From: Herpetosiphonaceae bacterium
GTDB taxonomy: Bacteria > Chloroflexota > Chloroflexia > Chloroflexales > Herpetosiphonaceae
NCBI GenBank assembly: GCA_013538855.1
Contig: JABXJS010000120.1
Span: forward strand, 1-32,454
Length of the DNA stretch: 32,454 nucleotides
Direction: 5' to 3'
Part shown: positions 25,625 to 32,454 of the stretch, in pieces
Layout: each line of letters starts with the position of its first letter
Numbering within the stretch: position 1 is the stretch's first letter
Made by a program: the position numbers and the translations under genes
The notes under the pieces: model-generated
Seen by the model: the letters and a program-made list of their open reading frames with translations, nothing else
Told to the model about the DNA's origin: nothing
Databases searched by the model: none

Positions 25625-25688
25625 ATATGCTGGCCCCAACCTACGCTGACCTGCTCGCCCTCGCGGCGCAGCATCCGCACACTAAACC

Positions 25689-25723
25689 CACAGCCCTGAG
25701 CAGCAATAGTGCTCAGGGCTGTG
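25689..25723 (+). terminator. Terminator hairpin after the pullulanase gene
   Basis: CACAGCCCTGAGCA (25689-25702) and TGCTCAGGGCTGTG (25710-25723) form a perfect 14-bp stem around a 7-nt loop, 90 bp after the stop. The following bases include TCTTTAT rather than a clean T run. The stem is symmetric and may act on both strands. Confidence 0.8.
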
Positions 25724-25743
25724 TGATCTTTATGATTGGCCGT

Positions 25744-25829
25744 GGCATGGTTGCGCTCGCCAGCGTGCTGGCCGCCTGCGCGCTACGCAAACCACACCGC
25801 TCGCCGCGTCCACAGCTGGCGGCGCAGCA
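25744..25829 (+). repeat. Copy 2 of the 86-bp duplication, decayed anchor fragment
   Basis: This copy still translates to a [17 protein letters not shown]-like helix-and-basic-tail segment, but it has no upstream catalytic region, the stop codon of copy 1 is changed (TAG to TCG), and it is in a different frame from the pullulanase. It sits between the pullulanase terminator and the promoter of the next gene. The rest of the 316-bp gap holds no gene I can support. Confidence 0.8.
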
Positions 25830-25842
25830 CGGAGCAGGCGAG

Positions 25843-25872
25843 TTGACGAAGCATAAAATACTGTGCTAGGAT
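25843..25872 (+). promoter_or_regulatory. Promoter of the giant secreted protein gene
   Basis: TTGACG (25843-25848) and TAGGAT (25867-25872) are 18 nt apart with TGC directly before the -10. This is the best complete promoter in the window. The leader to the ATG at 25921 is about 42 nt, and AGAGGG at 25908-25913 is the ribosome binding site. Confidence 0.7.
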
Positions 25873-25920
25873 TTGCGGTACCGAACCATCAGCGACAAAA
25901 CGACACAAGAGGGAATGTGT

Positions 25921-28900
25921 ATGTATAGGAAAGGTTTACGTACAGCAAGGTCCATGCGCCTTGCTGTGATGCTCATGCTCGTGATTGTTGGCCTGAATAT
26001 GGTGCCGCCGAATAGCCACCGCTGGCTATCAACAGTTCCGCTGCTCCAGGCTGCTGCGGCCAGCGCCGCTGAGCTGCCACCCAAGCGCACGCAGGAGCCA
26101 GCCAAGCGCGGCCAGCTGCGCTTCGCCCTTGAGATCGACAGCGACGGCCAGCCAGCAACAAACCCGGTTGCAGACACGCCAGTGCCCGTGACCAGGCTCA
26201 GCCAGACCGGCGTAGTGACCGATGTGCGCTACACCAGCGTTATCCTAGCCGTGGAGGTGCTGCCAGAGCACGACTGGGAGAACCCGGCCAACACCGACGT
26301 GCACTTTCGCATCTGGAACAGCGCGATCGGCCTTGATGTCAACCGCACCGTACAGGCCGATGCATGGGGCGCAGCCGCAACGGAGCTAAACCTAGCCCTA
26401 GATCAGCTCAGCGGCACCTTCGCCTATCAGGCCAGCAGCGCTGGCTTCGGCAGCACCGCAGTGCGCACCTTCACCATCGCCAGCGACAGCTTCAGCAGCG
26501 AGACGATCTACGACGCCGCAGCGGCCGCCTGGAGCAGCGCCGCCGACGGCCAGCTGACGCTCAGCATCACCTCGCCCACACCGCTCAACAGTAGCCCAGA
26601 CGCCGTTGAGTTCACCATCGTCAACCTTGACCAAAGCGCCGCCGAGCAGCTGGCGGGGCTATATCCAGCCCTCTTTGGAACAGCAGTCACGGCCCAGCGC
26701 GGGCAGGCGCAGGTCTACCTTGATGCAGGCGACTACATCATCATCGGCATTGCGCGCTCGGGCAGCGTCGAGCGGCACAGCCAGCCGCTACGGGTGCACA
26801 TTGAGCACACCGAAGCACCGCCGGTGGCGCGGGTTATCGCCATGCTGCCGCTCGATGAGCAGCGGGCGCTTGTCAACTATCGCACAGTTGACGATGCAGC
26901 GGCGATCATGGTGTTGGATCAGGCCACGCTGCCAGCTAGCCCGGCAGATGCGCCGGTGATCTTTCAGCAGAGCATACGCCAGGGGCCGTTCACACAGCGC
27001 ACGCTGACCTACGCCTACCAGCCTGCGGAGCATGCGGATGGGCAGCAGCTCATGCTCGATGCGCTACGCTATGATCCAATCAAGCGCCAATATGATCTCA
27101 CGCTGCGGCCGCACATCGACGTCGCGCGCAGCGACCAGCTGACGGTGCAGGTGATCGGCAACAATGGCGCAGTGGTGTTTGAAGAGCGCAGCGCGGTTGA
27201 GCTACAGCCCGACCAGCCATTCGACTACAGCATCAGCGTCCCACTTGAGGCGGGCGAGCCGCAGGGCCTGCGCTTCAGCACCACCGCCAGCGGCGGGCTA
27301 ACGGTGAGGAGCGCCGCTGGCACCTATGAGGATTCACAGGATGAAGGCGGAGGGATTATCAAAGGTCTGTTGACGAAGATAGGCGACGCCACAAAGAGCT
27401 TTTTTCTCGCCATTGGCGAAGGGGTCTACAGTAACTGGCACATTAGCGGCGGACTTTATTTTGTTACGGCCTTCAAAGCGCTGGAGATCAACCTAGCTAC
27501 ACTTGGCGTCCACTGCACAGTACCTGACATCGCATGCACCGCAGACCAACCATCGGGTTTATTTTTTTCACAAACGATTTGGGAAGCGACTGAAACCATC
27601 ATCGAAGGCATCCGCAAGTGGATCTTTATCAACTTTATACCAACCGCATCTATGGATGATTTCTTCGACTGGATCGGCGAAGATGGCATCCTGATGGGCA
27701 GCGGCATGGCGGGCTTCGGGGTTGAGATAGGTGCAACGAAAGTCTTATTCCACCCGAGCAAGTGCCCCGATCCAGCCGCTGAAGAGGCGGCCAGAGTCTA
27801 TGTTAAACACTTAGGCTTTCTCTTCGATGATGTAGCCGGCCTGCTCCAAAAGGCATTTGATGACGCAACAATCGGCAAGTTTGCTAAGCTTGTACAGGTG
27901 CCGATTGGTACAGTGTCCGAGTTTAATATCAAGCCTACTTTAGGGTTCAAGCTTAATACAGCGGCCAGTCCAAGTGATTACTCGATCTCGATCAGCCTAA
28001 AGACAGAGTACAGTTTAGAGGCTGGATTCTATGTTAAAGCAATCGGCGTTTTAGACATACCGTTTGCGATTTATCGTGGCTACCTTTTTATCATCCATAC
28101 CTACGACTACCTCAAGTTTGTACATACAAGCAGAACAATCTTTCAGCTTGCACACAAGGCGGCGCAGAAGGCCGAGGAAAACAACTGCAACCCGCCGCCG
28201 CCGCCCAGCCGCATGCCCGACGACCGCCGTGATGCGCTGGACGCCCAGCTCTGGGAGGCTCCAGAGGGCAACGACACGCTGAGCTACTATCGGGCGCAGA
28301 TCGCCGCTGCCGAGGCGCGCGGCCTTAGCCGCGCCAGCGTCTACTGGGAGCTAAAGCTGCGCCAGCAGGAGCTAAACAACTTCAACAGCGACTCACAGTG
28401 GGATCAGCGTTACGTTGAAGAGGCAAATCAGATCACCCAAGAAGCCACTCTGCATGCCCAAGGGCTGATCAGTAGCACCGTACCGATTTCGCCTGGTAGC
28501 ACCCTCACCGATGAGCTTGAGCTAACCTATAACCAGTTTGGTGACGCGCTTAACAACACCAGCTATGATCGTAAGCACCAGGAGCTGCAAAGCGCACTAG
28601 CGTTTGCCGAGCGGCGCTACAGCCAGCTGCGCGGCCAAGAGCTGGCGCTGCAGCACGAGCTGCGCGAGCTAGAGGCATCCAGCGGCCTTGGCGTCCTCGA
28701 CGCGGGGCTGGCGGTGGAGGCGATTCGCAGCATCCAGAGCTTTGGACTGGAGGTCACGCCGATTCGCATCGCCTATGGTCTCGGCGCAACCGGGCTGCCA
28801 AGCCGCTATGTCTCGCCCTACACGGCCCCGCCGGTGGTGGTGATCCCTAGCGGCGGCCTCTACCGCTTTCAGGAGAGCAAACAGGCCCAGCGCTGGCTAG

Positions 28901-31900
28901 AGACCTACGTTGCAGCCGGCGGCACGCTGATCGTGCTAGCCCAGGCCCATGGCAGCGACTGGCAGATGCTGCCTGGCGGCGAGGTGCGCGGCCTTGGCTA
29001 TGTTGAGGACATTCTCTGCCGTACGCAGTCGGTGCGCGTGGTTGGCCGCTCGCCGTGGACAGCGGGCATCAGCAGCGATCTGCCCGATATTCAGATCGAC
29101 GGCTCATTCACTGCGTGGCCCGCAAACGCCAGCGTCACCCTACTGCGCACCACCGGCAACCAGCTCCCAGCACTGATCGAGTACGCCTATGGCAATGGCC
29201 ACGTTGTGGCGATGAGCGCCTACCCTGATTTTGTGCTCAACGGCCTGCAAAGCCCCGACGACGTCGCCTTCGCTGGCAGCCTGTTCGCCCAGGGCTACCT
29301 TCAGGCCAGCGGCCAAGCGCCACAGCAGATCGTTGCGCCGGGCCAGCAGCTGGCGATCAACACAGCCCTGCGCAACAGCACCGCGACCAGCGCCACGCTG
29401 GCGACTGTGTGGAACAACTACTATGACTACCGCGCCGCCGCCAGCGCACGCTGGGCGCGTGAGATGCCGCTCGCGCTTGTGCGCAGCCGAGCGATCACGC
29501 TGACACCGGCGCTGGCCAGCGGCGAGAGCCGCAGCCTCGATCTCCAGGTTCAGGCCCCGGAGAAGGCGGGCATCTTCCGCCTCAACTACTACCTGGGCAC
29601 GCCGGACGAGTGGTCACGCTCGCTGGCCATCCCTGGGCCGCTGTACCAAGTGCAGCCCGTCGCCGGGCCACAGCCAACGCTGGAGTTTCAAGTTGCCAAG
29701 GATCAGAACAGCTACCTGTTTGGCAGCACGGCCACGCTTACAGCCACACTTATTAACCACGCCAGCAGCGCCCGCACGCTGGTGCTGCGCCCACAAGCAC
29801 CGCTAAGCACCCAGCCGCTCACCATAACCGTCGCCGCCGGAGCCAGCGCCACCAGCGTCTATACAACCGTGGTCAGCGCAGCAACCACGGTGCGCATCCG
29901 TGTCTATGAGCAGCAGACGCAGCTCACAGAGCAAGCGCAGACCCTACAGCTAGCACAGCCAGCGCTGGGGCTGAGCCTCACTCCCGAGCCACTGCTCAGC
30001 GGCCCGGCACAGACGATCACCGCCACCGCTGTCACGGTGGATATGCAGGCGCAGCAGCTCGACTGGCTTGTCAGCATTAACGCCCAGCCAGTGCTCAGCA
30101 GCACCACTGCGCTTAGCGCCAGCGTCGGCTATCAGCAGGGCCAGCTTAGCATCGTTCTGCCTGCACTGAGTGCAAACGCCGATCTGACGGTGCGCGCAGC
30201 GCTGCCCAGCAGTGGCGCCAGCATCGCCCGCACGATCACAGCCCAGGCACCAGTTGCAATCACAGCTGTTGACTTCACTACGCCGCTGCGGCTGGGCCAG
30301 CCAAACACCAGCGCGCTACAGGTGCAAATCAGCGATCACGGCCACAGCGGCAGCGGGGCCATCCAGACGATCATCCGCGCCAGCGATGCGACCAGTGTCA
30401 TCACTGGTCCGCTGCAGCCGCTCAGCCTTGGTGTGGGCCAGCAGAGCCTCGCGCTTAACCTAGCGCTGCCCAGCCTGTGGAGCCAGCAGCTCAACTACAC
30501 GCTGGAGATCAGCGGCTCAGGCACCCTCAGCAATGGGCAGCCATGGTCGCTGCTGTTCGCACGGCGCATGCCAGTGCTGCGCTCAAGCTTACGGCTGACC
30601 ACCGAGCGCAGCGCAGCCGGACGACCGCTGAGCCTTACCAGCGAGCTTGCCGTCGGGCAGCTGGGTCTCAACCTAGACGGCAGCTACAGCCTACAGCTCA
30701 GCAGCAGCACCTTCAGCACTACGCTGCCAGTGAGCGCCAGCGGCAGCGCGAGCCAGCTGCTGCTCAGCACCACGCTGCCCAGCAGCCTCCAGCCTGGCGC
30801 GTACTACCTGACGCTCACGAGTGCGCAGCTCTCAGGATGGCAGCAGCAGCTGGGGCTATGGATCAATGGGCCACAGCTGCACTTTAGCGTGCCCGAGACC
30901 GCCACGGCCGCCACACCGCTGGCTATCGGCATCGTCAACCGCGGTGGTGTCGCTGGCGGTCTGCAGGGCACGCTCACGCTCTACTCGCCAGAGAATCGGC
31001 CGATTCAAGCGCAGCCAATCTCGCTGAGCCTAGCGCTCGACGCTGCGGTGAGTGTGCCGCTCACGCTGACCTTCTCCAGCGGGATTGGGCTGTACGCGCT
31101 GGAGCTAACGGCGCGCGACAATCGTAACGGACGCTTCTACAGCGAGCGCTGGCCCATCCAGCTCAGCGGCTCGATCCAGATGCAGACGACGACCGAGCAT
31201 CCAACCTATATGCCTGGGGCTGTCGTCACCAGCACCACTATCATTACCACCGATCAATACCTTGACCAGGCTTGGCTGCGGCTGCGAACTATCCGTCCAT
31301 CCATCCAGCAAGACTTGACACCAACGCTGCTCGTTGGCACACCATATGGAGCGGTTGGGCCAAGCGAATTTACCCGCCTCGCTGGTATACAGGCAGCGAT
31401 CAGTCCTGACAGCAGCTTTGCAATTATTGGACGGGCCAAGGTTGACCTAAGCACCAACGACAGCACACGCTTTGAGCCATATGGCGAGAGCCTGCCATCA
31501 ACGCTGAACCTGCGTGATATTGCGATCAGCAACGACCAGCGCTGGGCTTTGATGGTCAGCATAGAGCAACCAGTCATCTACCGGGTTGATCTAGAGACGA
31601 TGCATACAAGTATTGTGGCTGGCGCAACCAATCAGCGTGGCGATCAAGATGGTCTCGGCCAACAAGCGCGCTTCACATATCCCTCCAGCATCGAGCTTAG
31701 TCCCGACAACAGCTATGCGCTTGTGCTAGAGAGCACGCTGCCAGCGCGGATGCGCCGCATCGATCTCGCCAACGGTGCCGTGACCACAGTGGGCAGCATC
31801 CCCCAGTTAACAGATATCATTGGCAACTACAACACCTCTATAGCCATGCGGCCAGGAACCACAGTCACATATATTAGCGACTGCCATGGGGCACAAATTC

Positions 31901-32454
31901 TTAGCATCGAGCTCAGTGGCACAGTCGCAGTTGTGGCCGGCGGCAATGGGCGGGGGCATCTTGATGGACTAGGCAGCCAAGCCCAGTTTAGCTGCCCTGG
32001 CAACATCGCGTTTACGCCAAGTGGCACGCTGCTCATCGCTGATCAGGACACGATTCGGCAGATCGATGACTTTACCGCTGGCACTGTCACCACGGTCTAT
32101 GGCAGCTACAATCAGCATGAATTTCAAGATGGCGTGGGCACAAGTGCCCACTTCTCCTCTATCTATGGATTTGATATTGCCCAGAGCGGCGCATTTGCCA
32201 TCGTCAACGACAAGGATGTTGGCCGCCGCATCAACCTAGCAACCCATGAGGTGCAGACCATTTTGGGCATTCCATACCTTGAAGCCGACGGTGGCGTTGG
32301 CCGTGCCACCCGGCTCTACATGGATTTTCTCAACATCAGCCCAGATGAATCGTTTGCCATCATCAGTAGATCACAGGATTGGCTCGGGTGGCGTGTAGGG
32401 TCGGTACGGTGCGAGCGGGATAGCCCGAACCATGCCGTAGATGGCCGTTACGGC
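25921..32454 (+). CDS. Giant secreted multidomain protein, 3' end outside the window
   Basis: I translated this frame codon by codon: 2178 codons with no stop up to the window edge, so the protein is longer. The ATG at 25921 has AGAGGG 7 nt upstream; an ATG at 25915 is also in frame. A signal peptide covers about 1-50. Then: a beta-rich region (60-460); a segment of lower GC with hydrophobic and Lys-rich stretches (about 475-755); a Pro5 hinge near 758-762; a helical, Glu/Gln/Arg-rich region (770-920); an alpha/beta segment resembling a class I glutamine-amidotransferase-like fold (about 925-1125; LETYVAAGGTLIVLAQAHG, then YGNGHVVAMSAYPDF) without a nucleophile Cys in the elbow; many Ser/Thr/Gln-rich beta-sandwich repeats (about 1130-1800); and NHL-like propeller repeats (about 1810 onward; DGLGxxAxF and TVTTV motifs recur). 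Likely extracellular; function unknown. Confidence 0.88.
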   Translation, partial: MYRKGLRTARSMRLAVMLMLVIVGLNMVPPNSHRWLSTVPLLQAAAASAAELPPKRTQEPAKRGQLRFALEIDSDGQPATNPVADTPVPVTRLSQTGVVTDVRYTSVILAVEVLPEHDWENPANTDVHFRIWNSAIGLDVNRTVQADAWGAAATELNLALDQLSGTFAYQASSAGFGSTAVRTFTIASDSFSSETIYDAAAAAWSSAADGQLTLSITSPTPLNSSPDAVEFTIVNLDQSAAEQLAGLYPALFGTAVTAQRGQAQVYLDAGDYIIIGIARSGSVERHSQPLRVHIEHTEAPPVARVIAMLPLDEQRALVNYRTVDDAAAIMVLDQATLPASPADAPVIFQQSIRQGPFTQRTLTYAYQPAEHADGQQLMLDALRYDPIKRQYDLTLRPHIDVARSDQLTVQVIGNNGAVVFEERSAVELQPDQPFDYSISVPLEAGEPQGLRFSTTASGGLTVRSAAGTYEDSQDEGGGIIKGLLTKIGDATKSFFLAIGEGVYSNWHISGGLYFVTAFKALEINLATLGVHCTVPDIACTADQPSGLFFSQTIWEATETIIEGIRKWIFINFIPTASMDDFFDWIGEDGILMGSGMAGFGVEIGATKVLFHPSKCPDPAAEEAARVYVKHLGFLFDDVAGLLQKAFDDATIGKFAKLVQVPIGTVSEFNIKPTLGFKLNTAASPSDYSISISLKTEYSLEAGFYVKAIGVLDIPFAIYRGYLFIIHTYDYLKFVHTSRTIFQLAHKAAQKAEENNCNPPPPPSRMPDDRRDALDAQLWEAPEGNDTLSYYRAQIAAAEARGLSRASVYWELKLRQQELNNFNSDSQWDQRYVEEANQITQEATLHAQGLISSTVPISPGSTLTDELELTYNQFGDALNNTSYDRKHQELQSALAFAERRYSQLRGQELALQHELRELEASSGLGVLDAGLAVEAIRSIQSFGLEVTPIRIAYGLGATGLPSRYVSPYTAPPVVVIPSGGLYRFQESKQAQRWLETYVAAGGTLIVLAQAHGSDWQMLPGGEVRGLGYVEDILCRTQSVRVVGRSPWTAGISSDLPDIQIDGSFTAWPANASVTLLRTTGNQLPALIEYAYGNGHVVAMSAYPDFVLNGLQSPDDVAFAGSLFAQGYLQASGQAPQQIVAPGQQLAINTALRNSTATSATLATVWNNYYDYRAAASARWAREMPLALVRSRAITLTPALASGESRSLDLQVQAPEKAGIFRLNYYLGTPDEWSRSLAIPGPLYQVQPVAGPQPTLEFQVAKDQNSYLFGSTATLTATLINHASSARTLVLRPQAPLSTQPLTITVAAGASATSVYTTVVSAATTVRIRVYEQQTQLTEQAQTLQLAQPALGLSLTPEPLLSGPAQTITATAVTVDMQAQQLDWLVSINAQPVLSSTTALSASVGYQQGQLSIVLPALSANADLTVRAALPSSGASIARTITAQAPVAITAVDFTTPLRLGQPNTSALQVQISDHGHSGSGAIQTIIRASDATSVITGPLQPLSLGVGQQSLALNLALPSLWSQQLNYTLEISGSGTLSNGQPWSLLFARRMPVLRSSLRLTTERSAAGRPLSLTSELAVGQLGLNLDGSYSLQLSSSTFSTTLPVSASGSASQLLLSTTLPSSLQPGAYYLTLTSAQLSGWQQQLGLWINGPQLHFSVPETATAATPLAIGIVNRGGVAGGLQGTLTLYSPENRPIQAQPISLSLALDAAVSVPLTLTFSSGIGLYALELTARDNRNGRFYSERWPIQLSGSIQMQTTTEHPTYMPGAVVTSTTIITTDQYLDQAWLRLRTIRPSIQQDLTPTLLVGTPYGAVGPSEFTRLAGIQAAISPDSSFAIIGRAKVDLSTNDSTRFEPYGESLPSTLNLRDIAISNDQRWALMVSIEQPVIYRVDLETMHTSIVAGATNQRGDQDGLGQQARFTYPSSIELSPDNSYALVLESTLPARMRRIDLANGAVTTVGSIPQLTDIIGNYNTSIAMRPGTTVTYISDCHGAQILSIELSGTVAVVAGGNGRGHLDGLGSQAQFSCPGNIAFTPSGTLLIADQDTIRQIDDFTAGTVTTVYGSYNQHEFQDGVGTSAHFSSIYGFDIAQSGAFAIVNDKDVGRRINLATHEVQTILGIPYLEADGGVGRATRLYMDFLNISPDESFAIISRSQDWLGWRVGSVRCERDSPNHAVDGRYG

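Noticed and set aside
23955-25625. 556-codon minus-strand frame opposite the pullulanase
   Set aside because: It is antisense to the GH13 catalytic region; its Gly/Cys/Trp-rich start is the complement of the Ala/Pro linker.
25627-25869. 80-codon plus-strand frame after the pullulanase
   Set aside because: It spans the terminator hairpin and the decayed duplicate and runs into the next promoter; it has no ribosome binding site and is explained by the duplication.

Overview
The window looks like chromosomal DNA of a Gram-positive-like, GC-rich bacterium, most likely a member of the Chloroflexota (class Chloroflexia). This is an inference from the gene families: a baeRF-type eRF1-like protein beside a tandem universal stress protein, a double-domain ALDH16-type aldehyde dehydrogenase, a dCache-HAMP-STAS protein, and very large secreted beta-rich proteins. 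No rRNA or other taxonomic marker is present. I see no tRNA, rRNA, CRISPR array, insertion sequence or phage gene.

Layout. (1) 137-3101, minus strand: baeRF-like protein, tandem USP, a small unknown protein and a Gdx/SugE-type guanidinium exporter, probably one stress-related transcription unit. (2) 3462-9305, plus strand: three cell-envelope genes: a 1092-residue secreted M23 metallopeptidase, a membrane protein with two DUF305 repeats, and a zinc-ribbon M48 membrane peptidase. (3) 9792-13729, plus strand: a complete polar amino acid ABC importer (lipoprotein, two permeases, ATPase) with a translationally coupled unknown gene. (4) 13683-19094, minus strand: ALDH16-type dehydrogenase, small membrane protein, SAM methyltransferase and a soluble PAS/GAF histidine kinase, spaced like a four-gene operon. 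(5) 19354-21015, plus: membrane sensor with a C-terminal STAS domain. (6) 21012-21872, minus: a lower-GC nucleotidyltransferase gene that seems to join two usually separate ORFs in frame. (7) 22038-25598, plus: surface-anchored type I pullulanase. (8) 25921 to the window end, plus: the first 2178 codons of a giant secreted protein with no stop in the window.

Functional theme: sensing, import and extracellular breakdown. Pullulanase (alpha-glucan hydrolysis), amino acid importer, secreted M23 enzyme, two membrane or cytosolic sensors and stress proteins fit a surface-active heterotroph. Several promoters share an extended -10 element of the form TGC-TAnnnT, which helps fix several gene starts.

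Most unusual items: the giant ORF with an internal segment of about 43% GC and an NHL-like propeller; the in-frame fused nucleotidyltransferase with a strong internal ribosome binding site; a duplicated 86-bp copy of the pullulanase 3' end; a STAS domain with Pro at the usual phosphorylation position; and the unknown gene coupled to the ABC importer. I found no clear evidence of a wholly new multi-gene system.
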